This document shows, one piece after another, positions 36,224 through 45,930 of a stretch of 64,000 bases of DNA. The position numbers and the translations under genes are program-made. This DNA is from Collinsella sp. AF25-2LB. Its GTDB lineage: Bacteria > Actinomycetota > Coriobacteriia > Coriobacteriales > Coriobacteriaceae. The notes under the pieces are model-generated. The model did no database searches. It saw only the letters and a program-made list of their open reading frames with translations, and was not told the DNA's origin. The stretch's first letter is position 1, and each line of letters begins with the position of its first letter. The DNA is taken from assembly GCF_003458415.1 (NCBI RefSeq), contig NZ_QRUF01000011.1, positions 1-64,000 on the forward strand, written 5' to 3'.

Positions 36224-36268
36224 AGCCGCCCGCAAAGCAACCACTCGCGGGCGGCTCTTTTATATAAT
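36224..36268 (+). promoter_or_regulatory. Hairpin and TATAAT -10 box before gene 36297
   Basis: AGCCGCCCGC (36224-36233) pairs with GCGGGCGGCT (36247-36256), followed by CTTTTA and TATAAT (36263-36268). The hairpin covers where the -35 would be. The -10 box overlaps an upstream ATG at 36267, which therefore cannot be the start. Confidence 0.55.
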
Positions 36269-36296
36269 GGTGGGCACGCAAACGATTGGAGAGCGC

Positions 36297-36872
36297 ATGC
36301 CCACGTCACAAAGCCAGAAAAAAGAAGCCATCGCCCAGGCGGCCGAGCAGGAGCTCACATCGCTTGCGGTCCGTGGCGTGCGTATCGCGGGCAACGCGTG
36401 CTCGCCGATCGTGCTGGTCAAAGGCGATTTGGACGAGGCCGAGCGTTCGGGTGGCGAGCTTGCTGCCGGCCCGGATGGCGCGGCGTTACGCAAGGCGCTC
36501 GGGGCCATCGGCTACGCGCCCGAGGATTTTTGCGTGCTGGCAAGCGTCGCCGGCGTGGGTGACGGAGCGGTCGCGGTGGGCGAGACTCTGCCGTGCGAGC
36601 TGTTCCGCGAGGCGCTTGAGGCTTTGGACCCCGAGGCAGTGCTACTGCTCGACAACAACGCGGCTGACGCCATGCGCGAGACCTACGCCGATATGCTCGT
36701 GGCGATCGATGACTTCGACACCGCCATGCTCAAGCCCGGCCTGGTCGCCCATGTGCAGGGCCGCCGCGTGCTCGCGCTCGACGGCTTTGAGGCGGCACTC
36801 ACCGACAAGGCCGCTAAGCAGCGCATGTGGGCCTACATCAAGCAGCTGACTCCGGCGGCCGCCCCGCTGTAG
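36297..36872 (+). CDS. Conserved-looking protein of unknown function
   Basis: A 191-residue soluble protein. It has an N-terminal helix (SQSQKKEAIAQAAEQELTSLAVRG), a central alpha/beta part (CSPIVLVKGDLDEAERSG, LRKALGAIGYAPEDFCVLASVAG) and a C-terminal segment with LVAHVQGRRVLALDGFEAALTDKAAKQRMW. The ...GYAPEDFCVLASV and ...LLDNNAADAMRE pattern recalls uracil-DNA-glycosylase-like folds, but I see no certain active-site motif, so no function is assigned. ATG 36297 has GGAG upstream and follows the -10 box by a sensible 28 bases. It is monocistronic. Confidence 0.7.
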   Translation: MPTSQSQKKEAIAQAAEQELTSLAVRGVRIAGNACSPIVLVKGDLDEAERSGGELAAGPDGAALRKALGAIGYAPEDFCVLASVAGVGDGAVAVGETLPCELFREALEALDPEAVLLLDNNAADAMRETYADMLVAIDDFDTAMLKPGLVAHVQGRRVLALDGFEAALTDKAAKQRMWAYIKQLTPAAAPL

Positions 36873-36946
36873 CGAGCCCGCGTCGACAAGCGACCCCGAG
36901 CGGGCGAGCCGTACCCGCGGAACGCAAATCCGTCGCGCCCGCGCCC

Positions 36947-38224
36947 TTACATCACAGCGCGCAGCTCAAACCGATCGCCGTTAATGCGGAACTGACAGTT
37001 GCCGTTCATGCGCTCCACGGCAAGTTTGATGCTCTTGGTGCCAAAGCCGTGGCCCGCATGCCGGGTCACGGGCATGCCGTCGACCATGCGCGGCGCGCGG
37101 TCAAACGTATTGGAAACTAACAGCAGCAGCTGGCCGTCCTCTAATCGCAGGTCAAAGTCGACGAATCGCTTTCCTTGGGGTGCGGCGCTTGCGGCGGTGA
37201 TAGCGTTTTCCAAGGCATTTGAGAGCACGCTAAACAGGTCGGCGTCACCTACATGGATGGTTTCGGGCACGGCGGCGCGCAGGTTGGCGGTAATGCCGTT
37301 TCTATTGATTTCCGAGTTAAATGACGAAAGCGCAATGTTTACCGTTTCGTTGGCGCAGAAGCGGCGTACGGCGGTGCGGTCGCCGGCTTCGCAGAGTTCA
37401 TCGATGCGTTTGAGCGCCTCGTCGGTGTGGCCCTCCTCAATTAAAGCGGCCAGGCCGCGTAGGAAGTGGCGCATGTCGTGGCGAAGAATCGACAGCTCGC
37501 GCCCAGATTGACGCCAGGCCTCGAGCTCTTTAATGGCGGCGCTGTCGCGGGTTTCGAGCATCCAGCGCTCTCGCTCGGCGGTTTCCTTTTCTTCGTATTC
37601 GCGCAGGTAAACGGCAAGAAACATAAGATAGAAGGCACAGAGCGCAAAGGCCAAAAACTCAACCGTCACCACCGAGCCCGAGTGGAACAGCGTGGTGTAG
37701 ACGTTGGTGGCGTAGTCAAAGACGTAATAGACGAGCGGCAGGATTAAAAGGATGCCCAGCTCGGTGGTGCTTTTAATCGCCAAGCGTGGACCGATGTCGC
37801 CGGCCCAATGCAACAGGACGGCAAAGACGGCGAGTGTGGTCGCGATGCGCGCCAGATAGTACGCGATCTGAGAATCGGTTGCGGCAAATGCGGCGATGCC
37901 CATCCAATTGCTGAACTGGCAGCTCAGATAGGCGCTCGTAATGCCGAGCACGGCAAGCAGCGGGCTCAGGCGGTAGCGCGCGCACAAATAGATGACGAGC
38001 GGCAGATGCACGACGAGCGGATAGACCTGACGGGCAAAAAGCTCTCCGCCGACGGCATTGGCGAGGCCAAATGCGCATCCGGTTGCGGCTCCGACCCCCA
38101 CCAACTCGAGCGCATGACGCCGGTTGATCTCGACACCGCACAGCGCCGCCGAGGCAAAGACGCCAAAGAGCAGCGTCGTGGCGTGGTGGATTGCCCAAAG
38201 GACCATTTCGACCGAGGAGACCAT
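36947..38224 (-). CDS. AgrC-like sensor histidine kinase (GHKL)
   Basis: A 425-residue kinase with six or seven helices in residues 5-210 and a GHKL kinase module: His249 in SILRHDMRHFLRGLAALIE (the HPK10/SPOB pattern), N-box LSNALENAITAA and G-box HAGHGFGTKSIKLAVERMNG. This layout is that of AgrC/ComD-like receptors for cyclic or linear peptide pheromones. The start overlaps the upstream regulator's stop codon as ATGA. No AgrD-like peptide or AgrB protease gene is visible here, so the signal is unknown. Confidence 0.88.
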   Translation of the reverse strand: MVSSVEMVLWAIHHATTLLFGVFASAALCGVEINRRHALELVGVGAATGCAFGLANAVGGELFARQVYPLVVHLPLVIYLCARYRLSPLLAVLGITSAYLSCQFSNWMGIAAFAATDSQIAYYLARIATTLAVFAVLLHWAGDIGPRLAIKSTTELGILLILPLVYYVFDYATNVYTTLFHSGSVVTVEFLAFALCAFYLMFLAVYLREYEEKETAERERWMLETRDSAAIKELEAWRQSGRELSILRHDMRHFLRGLAALIEEGHTDEALKRIDELCEAGDRTAVRRFCANETVNIALSSFNSEINRNGITANLRAAVPETIHVGDADLFSVLSNALENAITAASAAPQGKRFVDFDLRLEDGQLLLLVSNTFDRAPRMVDGMPVTRHAGHGFGTKSIKLAVERMNGNCQFRINGDRFELRAVM

Positions 38225-38946
38225 CAGTGTCTCCCGCCCTCAAAGCGCACCGCAAAGTAGGCGTCTTGGAATCCCTGCTTGCAGCTGCGCGACAGCGGAA
38301 TGCACGCGCCGGAGCGCATGACGATGTCCGTGCGATCGAAGTGGTCGATGTTGCGCAAGTTGACCTGGTAGCTACGGTGGCATTTAAAGAAGGTGGCATT
38401 TTGCGCCAAACGGTCCTCGACGCTGCGGAACGATTCGAGTGCCTCGATATCGCGTCCGTCGCGCAGGTGGAAGACCACGTGCTTGTTGCGCGCCTCGGCA
38501 TATTCGATGTCGGACAGGCGCAGGGCGTGGTAGCCAAAGGAAGTTTTAATCACGAGCTCGTCGGTTGCCGCCGGGCGCATGCTCGAAAGCTCGTCGAGTA
38601 ACTGCGCCAGGCGTTCGTAAGTCACGGGCTTGAGCAGATAGTCGAAGGCACGGACCTCGTAGGACTCCAGTGCGAACTCGGGCGACGAGGTGAGAAACAC
38701 CAGGCGCACGGCGGTGTCGGCCTGGCGCAGTTCGCGTGCGGTGTCCATGCCGTTGACGAGCGGCATGATCATGTCGAGCAGAATGATGTCGGCGCGCGAT
38801 GCGGCATGGCGGGCCAGCAGGTCCTCGCCGCGCGTGACGAGCGCAACATCGACCGCCGTGCCCGTCTCGGTCGACCAACGGTCGATCATCCGGTGCAGTC
38901 TATCTAGAAAAGCGACATCATCGTCGCAGGCAATAATCTTGAGCAT
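38224..38946 (-). CDS. LytTR-family response regulator (AgrA-like)
   Basis: A 240-residue regulator with a receiver domain (MLKIIACDDDVAFLDRLHR, phospho-acceptor Asp58 in IILLDMIMP, Lys in LLKPV) and a C-terminal LytTR DNA-binding domain (FKCHRSYQVNLRNIDHFDRTDIVMRSGACIPLSRS). It is the partner of the kinase whose ATG overlaps its stop codon. ATG 38946 follows TAAGGGGGGCTCAGA; the frame is open upstream without a supported start. LytTR regulators usually bind pairs of direct repeats near target promoters. Confidence 0.9.
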   Translation of the reverse strand: MLKIIACDDDVAFLDRLHRMIDRWSTETGTAVDVALVTRGEDLLARHAASRADIILLDMIMPLVNGMDTARELRQADTAVRLVFLTSSPEFALESYEVRAFDYLLKPVTYERLAQLLDELSSMRPAATDELVIKTSFGYHALRLSDIEYAEARNKHVVFHLRDGRDIEALESFRSVEDRLAQNATFFKCHRSYQVNLRNIDHFDRTDIVMRSGACIPLSRSCKQGFQDAYFAVRFEGGRH

Positions 38947-39154
38947 TCTGAGCCCCCTTAGTAGTTCGATTTTGCCACATTGGGTGCGGACCGCTCGCGG
39001 AGGCGTGTCCCATTTGCGCCCCACGTCGCGCAACTCGCGCCGAGCGGTATTGCGGTGGCGAAAGATGCCTCCTGCGCTATCGAGAACTCGGCTATCCATA
39101 GCTTGCCGGTTCGAAAATGGACCCGCCCCAAGATTGAATCTTTATTCCAACTTT

Positions 39155-39198
39155 ACACCTGGCTTTACAGCTGTCTTGTCAGCTGTAAAGCCAGGTGT
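39155..39198 (+). promoter_or_regulatory. Perfect 19-bp palindrome over the nadA promoter (likely NiaR operator)
   Basis: ACACCTGGCTTTACAGCTG (39155-39173), TCTTGT, then its exact complement (39180-39198). It covers the -35 box TTGTCA (39176-39181), and a 17-bp spacer leads to CATACT (39199-39204). The operon ends in niaR, a niacin-sensing repressor, so autoregulation is the simplest reading. The centre GCTGTCTTGTCAGC resembles NiaR sites as I recall them. Confidence 0.75.
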
Positions 39199-39239
39199 CA
39201 TACTAAAGCCCCAAGATTCGCCAAAAGAGAGGGGCCTTG

Positions 39240-40265
39240 ATGGCGCAGAGCGCGAACATGGATGCGTCGGAGCTTGCACGCGATATCGCGGCCGGCCTGG
39301 CATCGGCAACGACGGCAACGGAGCGCGCGGCATTGGTGCCCGCAGAGCTCGTCGAGGCCATTCGGCAACTTAAAACCCAACGCGACGCGGTGATCCTGGC
39401 GCACTATTACGTGGCGCCCGAGGTCCAGGCTGTGGCCGATTACGTCGGCGACAGCTTCTACCTGGCAAAGCTTGCCAAGAGCCTGCCGCAGCAGACCATC
39501 GTGCTGTGCGGCGTGGAGTTTATGGGCGAGAGCGCCAAGCTGCTCAATCCCACCAAGACGGTGCTGTTGCCCGAGCCAGGCGCGGACTGTCCCATGGCGC
39601 ACATGGTCAAGCGCGAGACGGTCGATGCGGCGCGCGCCGAGTACGGCGACGACCTAGCTGTCGTCTGCTACGTCAACTCGACGGTCGAAATCAAGAGCTG
39701 GAGTGACGTGTGCGTTACCAGCTCTAACGCCGTCAAGATCGTCTCCGAGCTGCCACAGCAGCACATCTTGTTCATTCCCGACCAGAACCTGGGCCGCTTT
39801 GTGGCCGAGCAGGTGCCCCAAAAGCACGTCATCCTCAACAACGGCTACTGCCCGCGTCATCACATCATTACCGTCGAGCAGATCGTCGACGCGCAGGAGG
39901 CCCACCCCGACGCGCTCGTGCTGGCGCACCCCGAGTGCAAGGCCGACGTCCTGGCCGAGGCCGACTACATCGGCTCTACTGCCGGCATCATCAAATATGC
40001 CGAGGAGTCGGACGCCAGCGAGTTCATCATCGTGACGGTCCGTGGCGTGCTCTACGAACTCGAGCGCCGCTGCCAGGGCACCGGCAAGAAGTTCTACTTC
40101 CCTGCGGTGCAGCCCACTTGCGTCAACATGGATCTCATCACGCTCGAAAAGCTCGTGCACTGCCTGGAGACGGGCGAGAGCGAGGTGCAGATTGGCGTGT
40201 CGGACGAGGCCGCCGATCAGGCCAAGCTCACGCTCGACCGCATGCTCGAGTACGCGGCGCGCTAA
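39240..40265 (+). CDS. nadA: Quinolinate synthase NadA
   Basis: NadA condenses iminoaspartate with dihydroxyacetone phosphate to form quinolinate, using an oxygen-sensitive [4Fe-4S] cluster. The 341-residue protein has HYYVAPEVQAVADYVGDSFYL near the substrate site, and the three cluster cysteines are in CGVEFMGES, NGYCPRHH and AVQPTCVNM. The substrate residues CYVNSTVEIKSWSDVCVTSSNAVKIV are present. ATG 39240 is preferred over TTG 39237 because GAGAGGGG lies eight bases upstream. It is the first gene of the NAD operon. Confidence 0.97.
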   Translation: MAQSANMDASELARDIAAGLASATTATERAALVPAELVEAIRQLKTQRDAVILAHYYVAPEVQAVADYVGDSFYLAKLAKSLPQQTIVLCGVEFMGESAKLLNPTKTVLLPEPGADCPMAHMVKRETVDAARAEYGDDLAVVCYVNSTVEIKSWSDVCVTSSNAVKIVSELPQQHILFIPDQNLGRFVAEQVPQKHVILNNGYCPRHHIITVEQIVDAQEAHPDALVLAHPECKADVLAEADYIGSTAGIIKYAEESDASEFIIVTVRGVLYELERRCQGTGKKFYFPAVQPTCVNMDLITLEKLVHCLETGESEVQIGVSDEAADQAKLTLDRMLEYAAR

Positions 40266-40268
40266 GCC

Positions 40269-40303
40269 AATGTGACATGAGGGACCATTCCTTATGTCAC
40301 ATT
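40269..40303 (+). promoter_or_regulatory. Intercistronic hairpin between nadA and nadB
   Basis: AATGTGACATGAGG pairs with CCTTATGTCACATT (one G-T pair) around a 7-nt loop. The ATG at 40294 lies inside its 3' arm. There is no T run, so this looks like an mRNA stability or translation-control hairpin rather than a terminator. Confidence 0.65.
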
Positions 40304-40320
40304 CAAGGGAGAGGATTCCT

Positions 40321-41697
40321 GTGGAAACCAAGCAATACCCCGATATGGAGTGCGACGTCGTCATTGCCGGCTGCGGCGTGGCGGGCCTGTACGCGGCGCT
40401 CAACCTGCCGACGAGTACGCGCGTGATCATGCTCTCCAAGGGCGCGGTCGACGAGTGCGATTCGATGCTCGCGCAGGGCGGCATCTGCGTGCTGCCCGAG
40501 GGCTCGGACTACGATGCCTTCTTTGAGGACACCATGCACGCCGGCCATTACGAGAACCGCCGCGAGAGCGTCGACATCATGATCCGCTCGAGCCGCTCGG
40601 TCATCAACGACCTGCTAGCGATGGGCGTGGATTTTGAGCGCAAGGCCGATGGCGGCCTCGACTTTACCCGCGAGGGCGCGCACAGCCGTCCGCGCATTGC
40701 CTTCCATGCCGACATTACGGGCAAGGAGATTACGACCAAGCTGCTTCAGGCCGTCCGCAAGCTGGACAACGTGCAGATTCTCGAACACGTTGCCATGACC
40801 GACATCCTGACGGCCGAGCGCGATGGGGCCACGGTGTGCACTGGTGTCGTCGCTGTTGCCGTGGACGAGGACGATTCAGCTCGCCCCGCCGACGAGCTGG
40901 CAAATGCCGCTGAGGGCGTGCATGTCGGTAAGCCGTTTAAGATCCATGCCCGCCATACGCTGTGGGCGACGGGCGGCATCGGTGGCGTATACGACCATTC
41001 GACCAACTACCCGCAGCTCACGGGCGACGCCTGCTACATCGCGCAGGAGCACGGCATTAAGATGGAGCACCTGGACTACGTGCAGATCCATCCCACGGGC
41101 CTGTTCTCGCCGCAGCCAGGCCGTACGTTCCTGATCAGCGAGAGCTGCCGCGGTGAGGGCGCGATTCTGCTCAATGCCGCCGGCGAGCGTTTTGCCGACG
41201 AGTTGCAGCCGCGCGACGTTGTCGCTGCCGCCATCCGCGAGCAGATGAAGCAGGACGGCACCGAGCACGAGTGGCTGAGCTTTGCCCCCGTCGAGCGCGA
41301 CGTGGTGACTGGGCACTTTGCCAACATTCGCGCGCGCTGCCTTGAGGACGGCCGCGACATCTTGGACGAGCCCATCCCCGTTACGCCCACGCAGCACTAC
41401 TTTATGGGCGGCGTATGGGTCGATAAGGACGGCCGCACTTCGATGCCCGAGCTCTACGCCGCGGGCGAGACGGCTTGCAACGGCGTTCACGGCAAGAATC
41501 GCCTTGCATCAAATAGTCTGCTCGAGGCGCTGGTCTGGGGTCGTCGCGCCGCGTGGTACATGCGCACCGGCGAGTCGCTGGCCGTGGAGCAGGCGGGCGA
41601 GCCCGCGCTCGATGGACGCCATCGCGCCCTGAGTTCCGATACCCTTGCAATCGATGATTTGGCCCGTGCCGCCGGCACGCAGGCCGCAGAGGAGTAG
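40321..41697 (+). CDS. nadB: L-aspartate oxidase NadB
   Basis: NadB oxidises L-aspartate to iminoaspartate for NadA, with FAD and (in anaerobes) fumarate as electron acceptor. The 458-residue protein has the FAD Rossmann motif VVIAGCGVAGLYAALNL, the flavin-site segment SMLAQGGICV, HPTGLFSP near the active site, and SESCRGEGAILLNAAGERF. GTG 40321 is chosen because GGGAGAGGATTCCT precedes it; ATG 40294 would add nine residues but is buried in the hairpin stem and has a poor ribosome binding site. It is followed by nadC after three bases. Confidence 0.93.
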   Translation: METKQYPDMECDVVIAGCGVAGLYAALNLPTSTRVIMLSKGAVDECDSMLAQGGICVLPEGSDYDAFFEDTMHAGHYENRRESVDIMIRSSRSVINDLLAMGVDFERKADGGLDFTREGAHSRPRIAFHADITGKEITTKLLQAVRKLDNVQILEHVAMTDILTAERDGATVCTGVVAVAVDEDDSARPADELANAAEGVHVGKPFKIHARHTLWATGGIGGVYDHSTNYPQLTGDACYIAQEHGIKMEHLDYVQIHPTGLFSPQPGRTFLISESCRGEGAILLNAAGERFADELQPRDVVAAAIREQMKQDGTEHEWLSFAPVERDVVTGHFANIRARCLEDGRDILDEPIPVTPTQHYFMGGVWVDKDGRTSMPELYAAGETACNGVHGKNRLASNSLLEALVWGRRAAWYMRTGESLAVEQAGEPALDGRHRALSSDTLAIDDLARAAGTQAAEE

Positions 41698-41700
41698 ACC

Positions 41701-42561
41701 ATGAATCCCATTACCATGAAGCTCGTCGTCGATGATCTGATTTTGCAGGCTCTGCGCGAGGACATTACGTTTGAGGACGTGAGCACGGCGAGCGTGTGCC
41801 CCACGGCGCGTCCCGCCACGGTGGAGCTTATCGCCAAGGCCGACGGCATCATCGCCGGCTTGGATGTGTTTGCCCGTACCTTTGAGCTGCTGGATTCGCA
41901 GAGCTCGGTGCTGCTCGACGTTGCCGATGGCGACGAGGTGCACGCCGGCGACCATGTGGGTCAGGTGCGCGGCGATGCGCGCGTGCTGCTTTCGGGTGAG
42001 CGCGTGGCGCTCAACTACCTGCAGCGCATGAGCGGCATCGCTACCTACACGCACAGCATGGCCGCGGCGCTCGAGGGAACCAAGACCGTGCTCGTCGACA
42101 CGCGCAAGACCACGCCGGGCATGCGCGTCTTCGAGAAGGCAGCAGTCGAGATCGGCGGTGGCAGCAACCACCGCTATAACCTGTCGACGGCCGTCATGCT
42201 CAAGGACAACCACATCGATGCAGCCGGTGGCGTGACGCGCGCGATCGAGATGGCGCGCGCCCATGCGTCGTTTACCACGACGGTCGAGATTGAGTGCGAG
42301 AACCTGGATATGGTGCGCGAGGCAGTTGAGGCCGGTGCCGATATCATCATGCTCGACAACATGACCCACGACGACATGGCCGCCGCTATCGAGCTTATCG
42401 CCGGTCGCGCCAAGACCGAGTGCTCGGGCAATGTGGACGCCAGCAATATCCGTGCACTCGCCGACCTGGGCGTTGACTTTATTAGCTCGGGGGCGCTGAC
42501 GCACTCTGCGCCGATTCTCGACCTCTCGCTTAAGCACCTGCGTCTGCTGGACGGTAAATAA
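41701..42561 (+). CDS. nadC: Nicotinate-nucleotide pyrophosphorylase NadC
   Basis: NadC converts quinolinate and PRPP to nicotinate mononucleotide, CO2 and PPi. The 286-residue protein has the substrate-binding RKTTPGMRVFEKAAVEIGGGSNHRYNL, KDNHIDAAGG and VEIECENLDMVREAVEAGADIIMLDNM segments, and SGNVDASNIRALADLGVDFISSGALTHS near the phosphate site. Family-typical length. The ATG lies three bases after the nadB stop. Its stop codon shares one base with the niaR ATG. Confidence 0.97.
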   Translation: MNPITMKLVVDDLILQALREDITFEDVSTASVCPTARPATVELIAKADGIIAGLDVFARTFELLDSQSSVLLDVADGDEVHAGDHVGQVRGDARVLLSGERVALNYLQRMSGIATYTHSMAAALEGTKTVLVDTRKTTPGMRVFEKAAVEIGGGSNHRYNLSTAVMLKDNHIDAAGGVTRAIEMARAHASFTTTVEIECENLDMVREAVEAGADIIMLDNMTHDDMAAAIELIAGRAKTECSGNVDASNIRALADLGVDFISSGALTHSAPILDLSLKHLRLLDGK

Positions 42562-43106
42562 TGAACGCCCGCGAGCGCCGTCGTGCCATCATGGGCGTGC
42601 TCGAGGGAGCCAGGGAGCCCGTTTCGGGCAGCGCACTTGCCCGCGAGGTTGGCGTGAGCCGCCAGGTCGTGGTTCAGGATATTGCCCTGTTGCGCGCCGA
42701 TGGGCACGATGTCGTGGCAACCAACCGCGGCTACGTGCTGCAGGAGGCCCCCAGCAGCCCCGCCGTGCCCACGCGCTTGGTCAAGGTTCGCCACAGCGTG
42801 GAGCAGGCAGGCGATGAGCTCACGAGTATCGTCGACGCCGGCGGCGCCGTGCTCAACGTGATCGTCAATCACCGCGTGTACGGTAAGATCACGGCCGACC
42901 TGGACATTCGCAATCGTCGCGATGTTGAGCGCTACCTGCACGATATCGAGAGCGGCAAGAGCTTTCCACTATTAACGGTGACGAGCGGCTATCACTTCCA
43001 TCGCATTGCGGCAGAGGATGAGCAAACCCTCGACGAGATCGAGGCCATGCTCAAGGAGAAGGGCTACCTTGCCGATTTAATGCCCTACGAGGATGATTTG
43101 TCCTAG
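42561..43106 (+). CDS. niaR: Niacin-responsive repressor NiaR
   Basis: A 181-residue regulator with an N-terminal HTH_11 domain (RRAIMGVLEGAREPVSGSALAREVGVSRQVVVQDIALLRADGHDVV) and a C-terminal 3H domain, whose three conserved histidines bind metal/niacin (LVKVRHSVEQAG, VIVNHRVYGKI, SGYHFHRIAAED). NiaR proteins repress NAD synthesis and niacin uptake when niacin is plentiful. The gene overlaps the nadC stop codon by one base, so it is part of the operon it probably controls through the palindrome at 39155. It is closed by a perfect 16-bp bidirectional terminator. Confidence 0.94.
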   Translation: MNARERRRAIMGVLEGAREPVSGSALAREVGVSRQVVVQDIALLRADGHDVVATNRGYVLQEAPSSPAVPTRLVKVRHSVEQAGDELTSIVDAGGAVLNVIVNHRVYGKITADLDIRNRRDVERYLHDIESGKSFPLLTVTSGYHFHRIAAEDEQTLDEIEAMLKEKGYLADLMPYEDDLS

Positions 43107-43115
43107 AACACATGC

Positions 43116-43153
43116 AAAAGGAGGCCTCCGCGGCGATGCGGAGGCCTCCTTTT
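43116..43153. terminator. Bidirectional terminator between niaR and the ferredoxin gene
   Basis: AAAAGGAGGCCTCCGC, loop GGCGAT, GCGGAGGCCTCCTTTT: a perfect 16-bp stem with T runs on both sides. Confidence 0.92.
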
Positions 43154-43192
43154 GTGCACGGTGTACTTGTGAGTGTGCAAGCGGGGGAGTTG

Positions 43193-43378
43193 TTACTCCT
43201 CGACGATCTCGGTGATCGCGCCAGCGGGGCAAGCGTCCTGGCAAGCGCCACAGGCGACGCAGGAATCCTCGTCAGCGACGGTGGCGACGTCCTGAAGCTC
43301 CAGAACGCCAGCGGGGCAGGAGTCGACGCAAACGCCACAAGCGATGCACTCGTCGGCATCAATTACGGGATGAGCCAT
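43193..43378 (-). CDS. Ferredoxin, 2[4Fe-4S] clostridial type
   Basis: A 61-residue low-potential electron carrier with two cluster-binding motifs, CIACGVCVDSCPAG and CVACGACQDACPAG. It is acidic and has the usual pseudo-twofold symmetry. ATG 43378 follows CAGAGAGGAAACTACC; the frame is open upstream but that section has no supported start. It is convergent with niaR and monocistronic. It probably serves fermentation enzymes such as pyruvate:ferredoxin oxidoreductase or a hydrogenase. Confidence 0.95.
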   Translation of the reverse strand: MAHPVIDADECIACGVCVDSCPAGVLELQDVATVADEDSCVACGACQDACPAGAITEIVEE

Positions 43379-43600
43379 GGTAGTTTCCTCTCTGTTGACC
43401 GACGCTACAGGCGATGCGCGTCGGTTTGATTCGGGCAAAAACATACCACGGGAGCGACCGTTTGCAATACCCTCTGACCGGCATCTTCATACCGTTCGCC
43501 GAGTATGCCACGGCTTACTAAAAAATATGCAGGTGAGGCCGTTGAGCTGCGCAAATGTTAGCTATAGGTGACTTGAAATATAGGGCGATTGAGCGCACTT

Positions 43601-43774
43601 GCGGAAAGCGCATCCCATAAATTTGCCGAAAAACGGGCCCCAGTTTCCGGTTGGACCGCCCGGCGGAAGCTGCGTCCCGGAATCGGTGCTCAAACTGGGA
43701 TGTAGCTTCCGGCTGAGCCTTCAAGAGGAAACTGTGTCCCGGAATCCACGCTCAAACCGGGACGAGCTTTCCGC
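43601..43774. repeat. Three tandem imperfect palindromes (family G) upstream of dnaK
   Basis: Units at 43601-43650, 43664-43712 and 43725-43774 each begin GGAAA/GGAAGCT, carry CCC, and end in a complementary GGG...AGCTTTCC or similar. The second pairs CGGAAGCT...TCCC with GGGA...AGCTTCCG; the third pairs GGAAACTGTGTCCCGG with CCGGGACGAGCTTTCC. The rest of 43379-44035 shows no gene. Confidence 0.7.
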
Positions 43775-43899
43775 AAGGCAGCCCCAGGCACCCTCGGACC
43801 CAAACCTCAGCCATCTCTACATAGATCTCGATAGATTTGCCGAGAACTCAAACAGTGCGTCTACCTGCGTATTTGCGAACCTAAACTCTCGGCAATAAG

Positions 43900-43926
43900 A
43901 AATCTTATATGAATTGACTTAGATTT
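43900..43926 (+). promoter_or_regulatory. HspR-type operator upstream of dnaK
   Basis: AAATCTTATAT, five bases, GACTTAGATTT: an imperfect inverted repeat (AAATCT/AGATTT). Both 11-base arms and the 5-base spacing are identical to the site upstream of clpB at 54259. The architecture is that of HAIR boxes bound by HspR, which is encoded in this operon. It overlaps a TTGACT -35-like hexamer (43914-43919). Confidence 0.75.
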
Positions 43927-44035
43927 TGTATATTCCAGCCCATAAGGGGATACACTACATCCTGAAAGACAAGCCGAAGCGCCGCGCGACAGACCGTCGA
44001 GGCGGCGCGAACGCAAAAGAGAGAGGGAATTTCTA

Positions 44036-45928
<1,893 letters not shown>

Positions 45929-45930
45929 TC

